The notes below the pieces were generated by a model. That model was not told the origin of the DNA. It searched no databases and saw only the letters and a list, made by a program, of their open reading frames with translations. Positions 32,900 through 42,400 of a DNA stretch of 64,000 bases are shown here, one piece after another (position 1 is the stretch's first letter; every line of letters begins with the position of its first letter). The stretch covers positions 1,984,001 through 2,048,000 of the forward strand of contig NZ_JALKBF010000001.1 of NCBI RefSeq assembly GCF_023016085.1, in the 5' to 3' direction. The position numbers and the translations under genes are program-made. The stretch comes from Aliiroseovarius sp. F47248L (GTDB lineage Bacteria > Pseudomonadota > Alphaproteobacteria > Rhodobacterales > Rhodobacteraceae).

Positions 32900-34186
32900 T
32901 CATGATCCGGTCAATTTGCGCGGCTGTGGCCCACCGGTTGCCCAATCGAGCAGTTCAACGGTGTGAACCACAGGGATGCCTGTGCCCGATCCGATCTGTA
33001 TCATGCAACCAATGTTGCCGGCGGCGATGATCTCGGGCGTTTTGGCTTCCAGATTGGTGACCTTGCGGCGCTTCAGTTCTTGCGAGATCGCTGGCTGCAT
33101 CAGATTGTATGTCCCGGCAGAGCCACAACACAGGTGAGCATCGACGGGTTCCACGACCTCAAATCCCGCCCGTTTCAGAAGCGTTTTCGGGTGTGTTTTG
33201 ATCTGCTGGCCGTGCTGAAGACTGCAAGCCGAATGATAGGCAACCCGTTTGTTCATCTGAGCCTCGGGGATGTCCAGCGTCATCAGAAGTTCGCTGACAT
33301 CCATGGCAAGCGCGGAAACCGTCGCGGCATCTTGGGCCAACGGATCATTACGGAACATGTGGCCGTAATCCTTAACCGTCGTGCCACAACCTGACGTGTT
33401 GATAACGATGGCGTCCAACCCCGCGCCGTTCTTCTCACCAATCCACGCGTTGATGTTGGCGGCGGCCTGAGCGTGGCTATCATGTTCCTTACCCATGTGG
33501 TGAGTCAGAGCGCCGCAACAGCCCATGCCTTTCGCCACCACGACCTCGCAGCCCAACCGGGTCAGCAGCCGGATGGTCGCGTCGTTGATGTCGGTGTCCA
33601 GCGCCTTCTGCGCGCAACCGGTCAGCAAGGCCACACGCTTCTTGCGCACGCCCTTGGCCGGAAAAGTCTGAGGTTTGTCGTTCGGACTGGGCTTGGGCAA
33701 CTTTGGCGGAGCCATTTCCAGCATCGCTTCCAGACGCGGGTCAGGCATGAACTTGCGCAAGGGCCGTCCAAGACGCGCGGCCTGCATCGCCAGCCGGAAC
33801 CGGCCCGGATAGGGGATGATCTGCGCCAGTGTCCAGCGCAGCACCCTGTCAAACAGCGGGCGTTTATAGGTCTTCTCGATATGCGCGCGGGCGTGGTCGA
33901 TCAGATGCATGTAATGCACACCAGACGGACAGGTGGTCATGCAGGCAAGGCAGGACAGGCACTTGTCCACATGCTCGACCGTTTTCTTGTCGGCGGGGCG
34001 TCCGGCCTCCAACATATCCTTGATCAGATAGATGCGTCCGCGCGGGCTGTCGAGCTCGTCGCCCAGAACCAGATAACTGGGGCACGTCGCCGTGCAGAAC
34101 CCGCAATGCACGCAGGACCGCAGGATCTCGTTGGCTCGCTTGATCGCGGGATCCTTCAACTGTTCCTCAGTGAAATGCGTTTGCAT
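32900..34186 (-). CDS. glcF: Glycolate oxidase iron-sulfur subunit GlcF
   Basis: 428 aa. Two [4Fe-4S] motifs at the N-terminus: CVHCGFCTATCPSY (residues ~31-44) and CLSCLACMTTCPSGVHY (~82-98). C-terminal CCG domains include GCAQKALDTDIN, CCGALTHHMG and LCCGSAGTYN. Transfers electrons from the flavin subunits to the quinone pool. Last gene of glcDEF; its start is 1 nt from the glcE stop. Confidence 0.95.
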   Translation of the reverse strand: MQTHFTEEQLKDPAIKRANEILRSCVHCGFCTATCPSYLVLGDELDSPRGRIYLIKDMLEAGRPADKKTVEHVDKCLSCLACMTTCPSGVHYMHLIDHARAHIEKTYKRPLFDRVLRWTLAQIIPYPGRFRLAMQAARLGRPLRKFMPDPRLEAMLEMAPPKLPKPSPNDKPQTFPAKGVRKKRVALLTGCAQKALDTDINDATIRLLTRLGCEVVVAKGMGCCGALTHHMGKEHDSHAQAAANINAWIGEKNGAGLDAIVINTSGCGTTVKDYGHMFRNDPLAQDAATVSALAMDVSELLMTLDIPEAQMNKRVAYHSACSLQHGQQIKTHPKTLLKRAGFEVVEPVDAHLCCGSAGTYNLMQPAISQELKRRKVTNLEAKTPEIIAAGNIGCMIQIGSGTGIPVVHTVELLDWATGGPQPRKLTGS

Positions 34187-34187
34187 G

Positions 34188-35312
34188 TCAGGCTCCCATC
34201 AGACCGGGGTTCAGGATGCCGCGCGGGTCGAATTTCGCACGCAGGCCTTGGGTGAGCGCCGCGATTGGTGCGGGTTCCGGGTGAAACACGGGCACCGATG
34301 CGCGCGTTTCTGCATTTGCGCGGATCAGTGTTGCGTGACCGCCGATATGGCTCAGGTCCTCGCGGATCATCTGGGCGCCGGCATCGCCTTCATCTGCGAC
34401 GCGCAGCCAGACCAGCCCGCCGCCCCAGTCGTAAATCGCATCAGGCGATAGCGCGCCCAGTTCGCTGACAAGCGCTGGCCCATCCGACGGTTTCACCGAA
34501 ATGCGCCAGACCGCACCGTCTTTTCCGGCAAAAGGTGTGACGTCGCGCAAATCGGACCAGAGGGCCGCCGACGCCTCGCCCTCGACCACATCGAAGCCTT
34601 TCAAAACGCCGTCCTGCAAGGCTTTGGCGCGATAGGCTACTGATTGCTCCAAGCCTTCGAGCCGGATCATCGTCCGCCTATTCATCTGCGCGGCCCCTGT
34701 CACGTCGAACGGCGATCCAAGTGCCGCAGCCATCGACGCGACGGCGGTTTCAGAGGCTTCATCGTCGCAGATTAACGTCGCCTCGGTTTCAGGAATGGCG
34801 AGCACTTTCAGGCTGACCTCGGTCAACACGCCCAACGAGCCCCAGCTTCCGGTCATCAGCTTCACCAGATCATAGCCGGTCACGTTTTTCATCACGCGCC
34901 CACCGTTTTTCAACACCTGACCCTGCCCGTCCACAAAGCGAACGCCAAGACAGAAATCGCGGGCGGCCCCAACCTGAATGCGGCGCGGGCCAGAAGCGTT
35001 TGTGGCAATCACCCCGCCGATGGTCGACGCACCCTTGGTGCCCAACAGCGCGCGCATTTCGCCCGGTTCAAAGGCAAGCCGCTGGCCCTCGGCGGCGAGC
35101 AGCGTTTTAATTTCTGACAATGGCGTTCCGGCGCGCGCCACCAGCGTCAGCGCGCCGGGTTCGTAAAGGGTGACGCCGGTCAGACCGCGTGTCGAAAGCT
35201 CTGTCCCATCAACCGGCTCGCCGATATCGCGGGTGCCACCGCCTTGAACGCGCAAGGGGCCATTGGCCGCGGCAATCGCCTCGGCCAACTCTGCTTCTGT
35301 CGTGGGGTTCAT
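34188..35312 (-). CDS. glcE: Glycolate oxidase FAD-binding subunit GlcE
   Basis: 374 aa from the ATG at 35312, which overlaps the glcD stop (ATGA); the longer frame would intrude into glcD. FAD_binding_4 domain: LRVQGGGTRDIG near 21, LGTKGASTIGGVIATNASGP near 90 and the GGRVMKNVTGYDLVKLM segment near 130. Second flavoprotein subunit of glycolate oxidase, shorter than GlcD and lacking its C-terminal catalytic domain, as usual. Confidence 0.94.
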   Translation of the reverse strand: MNPTTEAELAEAIAAANGPLRVQGGGTRDIGEPVDGTELSTRGLTGVTLYEPGALTLVARAGTPLSEIKTLLAAEGQRLAFEPGEMRALLGTKGASTIGGVIATNASGPRRIQVGAARDFCLGVRFVDGQGQVLKNGGRVMKNVTGYDLVKLMTGSWGSLGVLTEVSLKVLAIPETEATLICDDEASETAVASMAAALGSPFDVTGAAQMNRRTMIRLEGLEQSVAYRAKALQDGVLKGFDVVEGEASAALWSDLRDVTPFAGKDGAVWRISVKPSDGPALVSELGALSPDAIYDWGGGLVWLRVADEGDAGAQMIREDLSHIGGHATLIRANAETRASVPVFHPEPAPIAALTQGLRAKFDPRGILNPGLMGA

Positions 35313-36742
35313 GACGCGCGCCTTGTATCCGTGAACGCCAAGGGGAACACCTTGGCCGGGTTCAAAAGCCAATTCGGATCGAACACGTCTTTCACCGCCA
35401 ATTGGATTTCGAGATCATTTTGGTTGTATTGTGAAACCATCAACTCTCTTTTTTCTACTCCGACCCCGTGTTCGCCCGTCAGGCATCCGCCAACCTCAAC
35501 ACAAAGCTTCAGAATGTCGGCTCCGAAAGCCTCGCACTTCTCAAGATCACCGGGTTTGTTGGCATCAAACAGGATCAGCGGATGCATGTTTCCGTCGCCC
35601 GCGTGAAAGACATTGCCGACATCCAGCCCGTATTCCTTCGACATTTCACGAATACGCCGCAGTACCAAAGGCAACTCCGAGACCGGGATCGTGCCGTCTA
35701 AGCACATATAGTCATTGATCTGACCCATCGCGCCGAACGCAGACTTGCGCCCCAACCAGATTTTCGCGCTTTCCTCGGCCGAGGTACTTTCGCGCAGTTC
35801 CACCGGATTGTGGGTGCGTGCGATTTTCACAATGCGCGACAATTGATCGTCGATCTCGGCGTCCGAGCCTTCGACCTCGATGATCAACAGCGCCTCGCAA
35901 TCGGGATAACCTGCGCCCGCGAATGCCTCTGTCGCGCGGATACAGGGGCGGTCCATAAACTCGATCGCGACGGGCAGAATGCCGGATTTGATGATGTCGG
36001 ACACACAGGCGCCCGCGACCTCATTTGAATCGAAGCCGATCAACACAGGCCGCGCGCCTTCGGGTTTGGCGAGAATGCGCAATGTTGCCTCGGTCACGAT
36101 GCCAAGCTGGCCCTCGGACCCGCAGATCAGCCCCAACAGGTCCAGCCCGCCTGCGTCCAGATGGCTGCCGCCGATCTCGACCACTTCACCATCCGCCATG
36201 ACCATGGTCACGCCCATTAGGTTGTTGGTGGTGACGCCGTATTTCAGGCAATGTGCACCGCCCGAATTCATCGCGATGTTGCCTGCAATCGCGCAGGCCA
36301 GTTGCGAGGATGGGTCGGGCGCATAAAAGAAACCCTCTTCTTCGACCGCACCAGTGACGGACAGGTTAGTGCGCCCCGACTGCACGCGGACAAATCGGTT
36401 CGCATAGTCGGTTTCGATCACGTCGTTCAAACGGGCAACCCCAAGGATCACGCTGTCTGCTGTGGGTAGCGCGCCCCCTGCCAGCGAAGTGCCAGCGCCG
36501 CGTGGCACAACTGGCACGCCTTCTTCGTGGCAGACGCGCATGACGGCCGAAACTTCCGCCGTTGTTGCAGGCAACACCGCGCAAAGCGGCGGGCATTTAT
36601 AGGCGGTCAACGCATCGCATTCATAGACGCGCGTCTCGAAAGGATCGTGCACCACCGCGCCTTTAGGTAACACCGATTGCAGGCGTTTCACGATCTGATC
36701 CTTGCGTGCAAGGATTGCGGCGTCGGGGGTCGGCATCTGCAT
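35309..36742 (-). CDS. glcD: Glycolate oxidase catalytic FAD subunit GlcD
   Basis: 477 aa from the ATG at 36742 (GAGGGC upstream); the frame to 36802 would begin inside the palindromic operator. FAD-binding VPRGAGTSLAGGALP near 76 and GNIAMNSGGAHCLKYGVT near 148; C-terminal catalytic domain with VFHAGDGNMHP near 377 and GCLTGEHGVGVEKRE near 422. Oxidises glycolate (and possibly D-lactate) to glyoxylate, with electrons passed to GlcF. First gene of the operon, behind a 25-bp perfect inverted repeat. Confidence 0.95.
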   Translation of the reverse strand: MQMPTPDAAILARKDQIVKRLQSVLPKGAVVHDPFETRVYECDALTAYKCPPLCAVLPATTAEVSAVMRVCHEEGVPVVPRGAGTSLAGGALPTADSVILGVARLNDVIETDYANRFVRVQSGRTNLSVTGAVEEEGFFYAPDPSSQLACAIAGNIAMNSGGAHCLKYGVTTNNLMGVTMVMADGEVVEIGGSHLDAGGLDLLGLICGSEGQLGIVTEATLRILAKPEGARPVLIGFDSNEVAGACVSDIIKSGILPVAIEFMDRPCIRATEAFAGAGYPDCEALLIIEVEGSDAEIDDQLSRIVKIARTHNPVELRESTSAEESAKIWLGRKSAFGAMGQINDYMCLDGTIPVSELPLVLRRIREMSKEYGLDVGNVFHAGDGNMHPLILFDANKPGDLEKCEAFGADILKLCVEVGGCLTGEHGVGVEKRELMVSQYNQNDLEIQLAVKDVFDPNWLLNPAKVFPLAFTDTRRAS

Positions 36743-36763
36743 CGGTTGCCCTCTAGAATCTAC

Positions 36764-36788
36764 AATTGGTAAAAATATATTACCAATT
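36764..36788. promoter_or_regulatory. Palindromic operator upstream of glcDEF
   Basis: Perfect 9-bp inverted repeat AATTGGTAA / TTACCAATT separated by AAATATA. It lies 22 bp before the glcD start and 43 bp before the divergent DUF599 gene. The TTGGT/ACCAA half-sites resemble GntR/FadR-family operators (GlcC, PdhR) but with a longer spacer. Confidence 0.65.
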
Positions 36789-36830
36789 TTCCAGTTTGGC
36801 AACCGATAGGAATACGCTTAGCGTGCGCCT

Positions 36831-37529
36831 ATGTCCCTGACTGAACGTCTGTCTCTGTTTTCCCCGCTGGACGGTATCGCCGTCTGCCTGATCATTCTGG
36901 CCTGGGCCATGATCGGTTGGCGGATTGAGCATGCCTCACCTGCCAAACCTTCAGTGTCCGGGCTTGTGGCGCAATATCGACGCGACTGGATGGTGCAGTT
37001 CGTCGCCCGCGATCCGCGCATCTTCGACAGCGCCATTCTGGCCACCCTGCGACAAGGGGCGAGCTTCTTCGCCTCGGCTTCAATGATCGCGATCGGGGGT
37101 GGCATGGCCTTATTGGGCAATACCGAGCGGTTGCGTGGCGTCGCCCAAGATCTGATCCAAAACAGCGCACCAGAATTGGTGTGGGAAATAAAAATACTGC
37201 TAGTTGTTTTATTTTTGGCCAACGCGTTCCTGAGCTTTGTTTGGTCGCATCGACTATTTGGCTACTGCGCGGTGGTCATGGCGTCGGTGCCCAATGACCC
37301 AAACGACCCCACTGCCCTGCCCCGCGCCCGCAAAGCAGGCGACATCAACATCTCGGCGGCACGCAGCTTTAATCGCGGTTTGCGGTCCGTTTATTTCGCG
37401 ATGGGGGCACTGGCGTGGCTGCTTGGCCCTACCAGCCTTATCATTGCGACTGTGCTGACCGTTCTGGTCCTGTATCGGCGTGAATTTGCATCACACTCAC
37501 GCTCGGTACTGATGCAGCCCGACAGCTAG
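36831..37529 (+). CDS. DUF599 membrane protein
   Basis: 232 aa with about four hydrophobic helices (residues ~14-30, ~78-96, ~120-140 and ~190-215). The DUF599 pattern shows in RDPRIFDSAILATLRQGASF (near 60-79) and GDINISAARSFNRGLRSVYF near 168. Function unknown. Start ATG at 36831 without a clear ribosome site, so it may be leaderless. Divergent from glcD; 3 nt from the convergent gene at 37533. Confidence 0.82.
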   Translation: MSLTERLSLFSPLDGIAVCLIILAWAMIGWRIEHASPAKPSVSGLVAQYRRDWMVQFVARDPRIFDSAILATLRQGASFFASASMIAIGGGMALLGNTERLRGVAQDLIQNSAPELVWEIKILLVVLFLANAFLSFVWSHRLFGYCAVVMASVPNDPNDPTALPRARKAGDINISAARSFNRGLRSVYFAMGALAWLLGPTSLIIATVLTVLVLYRREFASHSRSVLMQPDS

Positions 37530-37532
37530 ATT

Positions 37533-39629
37533 TCAGGACACAGATGTTGGGTCTGCACGTCGCGCGCCGCCGCGACCTTCAATCAACCATGCCCCGACCA
37601 GCGACAGCGCGGCAATCGTTAACATCAACCAAGCCGGAGCAAGAGGGATCACCCGGATCGCTTGTGTCACATAGGCGTTGCGTGGGGTGTATCCAATCCA
37701 GCCCCGGCCATGCGCCAATTGGCCCATGCGCACCGGTCGCAGGCCGGGCAATCCGCTTTCGATCTGCATCACCGTTCCATTCGTTGCATGACCCAAAGGC
37801 GCCAGAAGCGCGGCATCCGCGATGGGTTGTTCAAACTCACGCAGCGCTGCCAGCCCGCGCACAACGACCGTTGTCAGATCATCTTGCGCGACGCGATACA
37901 GACCTTGATCCGTCGTTGCGATTACACCGCCAAAGGCACCCGGCGCGTTTTCGGTCATATTAACTTGAATGTCTGATCCATCCGGGAAGGTCACGACTGC
38001 CTCTGACGTGCTGTCTTCCATTGTGCGGCGTGTGATCTGCAGCCCTGTATCGGTGGCGGTGGCGGTCAACGCCTCTTCCTCAAGCTCGGGTTCACGCATC
38101 AACCAGTGGGCCAGTCGGCGCAGAAGTTCCAACTGCGGCCCTCCGCCTTCATAGCCTCGCGCCCACAACCAAGCGTGGTCAGACCCCAGCAATGCCACAC
38201 GACCATCGCCCACGCGATCAACGGTCAATAGGGCTGCATCCTCGGGACCGTTCAGGATCGTGTGGCCGCTGGTCGGTTCAAGCTCGACCCGACGCAACCA
38301 CGACCCCCAACCGCCCTCGGGGGCAAAATCCTCAAGATCGCGTGAAATCGGATGACGCGCACCAGCGTCGCTGATTTCGGGCAAAAAGGCGTCTTCGACC
38401 AAACGCCCTGTCGGAAAGGCTGGCAACATACCCGCCAGACCAGACCGCGCGATGCTTTCAGCCCCGGCTAGCGCAGGTCCCGCGGCAATTAACACGGCCC
38501 CGCCCCGTTCCACATAAGATCGCACACTGTCCAGATAACCGCCGGGAAGGATGCCACGCAGCCGGTATCGGTCGAAAACAATCAGATCAAACTCGTCGAT
38601 CTTGTCGACGAACAACTCCTGCGTTGGAAACGCAATCAGGCTGAGCTCATTAACAGGTACGCCGTCCTGTTTTTCGGGCGGCCGCAGGATGGTGAAATGT
38701 ACAAGATCCACCGCGCTGTCGGATTTCAAAAGGTTGCGCCACGTCCGCGTGCCTGGATGCGGCGTGCCCGAGACCAAGAGCACACGGAGACGATCGCGCA
38801 CGCCATTGACCTCGATCACGGCCGCATTGTTGCGGTCGGTCAGTTCGCCCTCTGCAGCTGGCAGTGTTACATGGATCAGGTTGCGACCTGCATGTGTTAG
38901 CGTCAGCGGCAGAACAAGCTCGGCCCCAATCTGTGCCAGCACAGTTTCGGGGTCGCCACCGTCGCGCGACACTGACATCTCGACAAGCCCATTAGTCGCT
39001 TGCGGCGCACCCAAAGCATCGACACGCAGGCGGATTTCGGTTTCTTCGCCCAATATGGCAAAGGCAGGGGCGTCCGTGACAGACAGGCGCAGGTCCCAGT
39101 CGGTTGCACGACCGGTCAGAAGCGCCTGAAACGGTGCGGGCAGGCTTGGTGCAAGCTCGGCGTCATGAACCACACCGTCGGTGATTGTAACGACGCCTGC
39201 CACACGGTCGCGCGGCAGATCGGCCATCGCAGCGTTGATCGCTTGCATCAAATGGGTGCCGTCAGAGGTCGTTGGGTCGGTAAACTCTGAAAGACGCCGG
39301 GCGGACAGATCAAGCCCGGGACGGGCTGCGACCTGAGCCTCAAGTGATGCCAGAGCGGCGGCATTCTGGTCGCGTCGGTCCGACAGGGTTTGCGAGGCAC
39401 TATCATCTATGACAACCAACAGAATATCTGCCAAAGGATCGCGATCTTCCTGCTGCAGGGATGGACCGGCCAATGCTGTCAGAACCGCCATAGCTGCCAA
39501 CGCACGCAGCGCCCAGCCTGACAACCCCCGCCACACCGCCAACACCAGTGCGGAAACCGCCAGCGCCGCAAAAACGCCGATCACTGGCCACGGAAAACCG
39601 GGCGAGAATATCAGGCCTGAGGCATTCAT
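37533..39629 (-). CDS. Large membrane protein of MoxR/DUF58 cluster, glutamine-amidotransferase-like
   Basis: 698 aa. Two N-terminal helices and one C-terminal helix; in between, a VWA-like segment near 70 (ILLVVIDDSASQ, with a changed MIDAS), and a class I amidotransferase-like fold around 360-510 (YVERGGAVLIAAGP, HPISRDL). Catalytic residues of a true amidotransferase are not evident. Probably a periplasm-facing scaffold of the MoxR complex, similar to Bat proteins. ATGA overlap with the DUF4159 gene. Confidence 0.78.
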   Translation of the reverse strand: MNASGLIFSPGFPWPVIGVFAALAVSALVLAVWRGLSGWALRALAAMAVLTALAGPSLQQEDRDPLADILLVVIDDSASQTLSDRRDQNAAALASLEAQVAARPGLDLSARRLSEFTDPTTSDGTHLMQAINAAMADLPRDRVAGVVTITDGVVHDAELAPSLPAPFQALLTGRATDWDLRLSVTDAPAFAILGEETEIRLRVDALGAPQATNGLVEMSVSRDGGDPETVLAQIGAELVLPLTLTHAGRNLIHVTLPAAEGELTDRNNAAVIEVNGVRDRLRVLLVSGTPHPGTRTWRNLLKSDSAVDLVHFTILRPPEKQDGVPVNELSLIAFPTQELFVDKIDEFDLIVFDRYRLRGILPGGYLDSVRSYVERGGAVLIAAGPALAGAESIARSGLAGMLPAFPTGRLVEDAFLPEISDAGARHPISRDLEDFAPEGGWGSWLRRVELEPTSGHTILNGPEDAALLTVDRVGDGRVALLGSDHAWLWARGYEGGGPQLELLRRLAHWLMREPELEEEALTATATDTGLQITRRTMEDSTSEAVVTFPDGSDIQVNMTENAPGAFGGVIATTDQGLYRVAQDDLTTVVVRGLAALREFEQPIADAALLAPLGHATNGTVMQIESGLPGLRPVRMGQLAHGRGWIGYTPRNAYVTQAIRVIPLAPAWLMLTIAALSLVGAWLIEGRGGARRADPTSVS

Positions 39630-42400
39630 TCCCCCAACCTTTCCAAAAGCGCCGGCACATGCACCTGATCGGATTTATAGTTTCCGGTCAGCACATGCAT
39701 CACCAAGTTCACGCCAAAACGCACCGCCATTTCACGCTGACGCTCGCCTGCCTGACCGCGACCCACCGGGAACATCGGCGCACCATCAGACCGGATCGCC
39801 CACGCGCCAGCCCAGTCGTTGCCGCCGATGATCACCGGGCTGACACCATCATTCAGGTTGCGAAACGGCATCCCTTCCGCGCGTTCGGCATTTGGGGGGG
39901 CGGCCTCGACCCAAGCGGGTCCCCTGGCGCGGCCGGGAAACTCTTCCAGCAGGTAAAATGCGCGGGTCAGAACGTGGTCATGCGGCACCGGTTCCAACGG
40001 AGGCAAGCCCAGAGGCAAGGCAATCACACGCAGCCGACGGGCGGCGGCGCTTTCACCACCAAACCCTGCATCGCGGGTGTCGAACAGGATAAACCCACCG
40101 GTGGCCAAATAGGTTTTCAGACGCGCATAAGCAGCGGGGCTGGGTTGACGGGTTGTTTCGCTGACCGGCCAATAGAGAAGCGGGTAGACCGACAGCTCGT
40201 CACGTTCAATGTCCAATCCGACTGGCGGAGCTGGCTCGACCGAGGTGCGGGAAAACAGCTGATCCGACAGGCCCATCAAACCGGCTTCGGCGACCTCATC
40301 CGTGGCCGGATCGCCGGACAAAACATGCGCCAGTGTCACTGTGCTGGCCGCGGCAATCACCGCTTCGGGCGTATCGGCATCCTGCGCAACACTATGATCT
40401 GGCAGGACGAACAACGCCATCATAACAAACGCGCCCACGCGCGCCGCGTTTGTAATCACCCGATTGCGCAACCGCCCGGAAATCCACAGGCTGGCTAGAA
40501 TATCGAGTGTTCCAAGGATCAGTGCAGCTGCCAACAGATACGGCGCAAGACTACGCGCAGCGCTTCGATCGTTCCATCTGGGGACTATACGGGATGGCCA
40601 GTTCGCAGGGTTCATCTGCGCGTCCGGCCCCAACGTATTCACTGCTAAACGACGGTCGCCATCGGCGTAAAGCCCCGGCGGCACCTCAGCGCTTGCACCA
40701 TCCAGAAGTCTTGGCCCTTCCACCCCGGCTCGTGCCCCGGCTGGACCAAGTTGCCCAAACGGGTCCAGCACACGTTCGGCGACCCATTGCGTGCCCTCTA
40801 GTGTCTGCGCCTCGACCTGGCCGGGGCGGGTCGAGACCGCGAGCCGCTCGAGCATCTGGACAAACAAGCCAGACAAAGCCAGCGAAGACCATTCGGCATT
40901 GGCCGAGATGTGAAACAACACCACCTGACCCTGCCCCAGCGCCTTGCGGGTCACAAGCGGCGTGCCATCCGACAGTGACGCAAGGGTGCGGTCAGCAAGG
41001 TCGGGGCTGGGTTCAGCAAGAATTTGCGCCCGCACAAGGACGTCATCCGGCACCCGCAGCCCGAAGAAAGGCGAGGTTTCCGGGAATGGTGCCAGTGCGC
41101 GCGGGGCGCCCCAACTCATCGCACCCCCGACGACACGCCCACCCGAGCGAAGCCGCACAGGCAGCAAGATATCTTCAACGCCGCGCCCGGTGTCGGCTGC
41201 TGCCAGTCGCGGACCGGCAAAGCGCAGCAGCAGCCCACCTTGAGCCACCCACCCGGCCAGCGCCTTTTGGTCGGGTTCAGCAAGGCTAGGCACATCGGGC
41301 AGGATTAGCACCTCTGGCCCGGCTTCAATCAGCGTGTCGATCGCTGTGTCTTCAATCACTTCAGCGGATGGCACCAGAGCTTCGCGCAGGTAATGCAACG
41401 GCGACAACAACTCCAACCCCTCGCGCGACTGAGTGCCGGTCAAAAGCGCCACGCGGCGGCGGCGCAAGCTGTCATCGGCCAGCGTCACAGCCCCGGCGGC
41501 GCGCTGGTCTTCCAGTTGAAACCGTGTGATCCGGTTGCGCAACTCCGGTGGTAGGGACATCGGCACCTCGGTGCGGGCAGCCCCGGCCGAAAAGCTGAGC
41601 ACAGAGGTGGCTAGCACCCGTTCAACCCCTGTCGGATCTGGACCAATACCCTGCACAACAATATCAACCCCGGTTGATACGCCAGTGCGAAGGGCTTCTA
41701 AGACAAGCGTGCCATCCTCAGCCCGCGCGGGCAATAAGCCTATGCGTGGCGCTGTGGGTTGCATGATTTCGACGCCGCCCTTTGCCTCAAACGCCGTCAG
41801 CAATTCTAGCCGCCCCTCACGTGATACCCCGTCCGAGATCCAGATCGTGTCTGCGTCCTGTAGCTCAGCAGCCCAGGCAGACGCTGCTCCATAAGGCTCC
41901 TCCCACGCGACTGGAGATAATCCGGCAAGCCGCACCCTCCATTCGCCCGCACTTTGCCATTGCGGCGCAGCGGCTCCCGCATCCGTAACTTCATGCGACA
42001 GGGCAATCGCAACAGGACGCCCGGCTTGTGCAGCAATATCGAGATGATCATCAATCGCACCGATGCGTTGTGGCCAATCCGACGCTGCCGTCCACCCTGC
42101 GTCGACAAAAATCAGAAGCGGCCCGCCACTGGACTGGCGTTGTTCAGGATTCAGTACCGGGCCTGCAAACCCAAGGATCAACGCGGCAACAGCCAACAGG
42201 CGCAGCAACAGAAGCCACCACGGCGTGCGGTCGCTCTCCGCATCGCGATCTTCCAGACCCAAAAGCAGTGTTACAGCCGGGAACCGTTGCCGCAGAGGCG
42301 CAGGTGGAATGGCACGCAACAGCAACCACAGCACCGGCAACGCCACCAACCCGGCCAATAGCCAGGGGGTCGTGAACGCAATGGGCAGGCCGAACATCAT
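39626..42400 (-). CDS. DUF4159 domain-containing membrane protein (BatA-like N-terminus)
   Basis: 924 aa from the ATG at 42400, overlapping the DUF58 stop. N-terminal aerotolerance-type region with two helices (FTTPWLLAGLVALPVLWLLL; WWLLLLRLLAVAALILGFA). A VWA/amidotransferase-like middle is followed by another helix (~640-660) and a C-terminal DUF4159 domain containing YPLLYWPVSETTRQPS near 753 and LATGGFILFDTRDAGF near 777. Function unknown beyond its constant company with MoxR and DUF58. Envelope-associated. Confidence 0.88.
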   Translation of the reverse strand: MMFGLPIAFTTPWLLAGLVALPVLWLLLRAIPPAPLRQRFPAVTLLLGLEDRDAESDRTPWWLLLLRLLAVAALILGFAGPVLNPEQRQSSGGPLLIFVDAGWTAASDWPQRIGAIDDHLDIAAQAGRPVAIALSHEVTDAGAAAPQWQSAGEWRVRLAGLSPVAWEEPYGAASAWAAELQDADTIWISDGVSREGRLELLTAFEAKGGVEIMQPTAPRIGLLPARAEDGTLVLEALRTGVSTGVDIVVQGIGPDPTGVERVLATSVLSFSAGAARTEVPMSLPPELRNRITRFQLEDQRAAGAVTLADDSLRRRRVALLTGTQSREGLELLSPLHYLREALVPSAEVIEDTAIDTLIEAGPEVLILPDVPSLAEPDQKALAGWVAQGGLLLRFAGPRLAAADTGRGVEDILLPVRLRSGGRVVGGAMSWGAPRALAPFPETSPFFGLRVPDDVLVRAQILAEPSPDLADRTLASLSDGTPLVTRKALGQGQVVLFHISANAEWSSLALSGLFVQMLERLAVSTRPGQVEAQTLEGTQWVAERVLDPFGQLGPAGARAGVEGPRLLDGASAEVPPGLYADGDRRLAVNTLGPDAQMNPANWPSRIVPRWNDRSAARSLAPYLLAAALILGTLDILASLWISGRLRNRVITNAARVGAFVMMALFVLPDHSVAQDADTPEAVIAAASTVTLAHVLSGDPATDEVAEAGLMGLSDQLFSRTSVEPAPPVGLDIERDELSVYPLLYWPVSETTRQPSPAAYARLKTYLATGGFILFDTRDAGFGGESAAARRLRVIALPLGLPPLEPVPHDHVLTRAFYLLEEFPGRARGPAWVEAAPPNAERAEGMPFRNLNDGVSPVIIGGNDWAGAWAIRSDGAPMFPVGRGQAGERQREMAVRFGVNLVMHVLTGNYKSDQVHVPALLERLGE

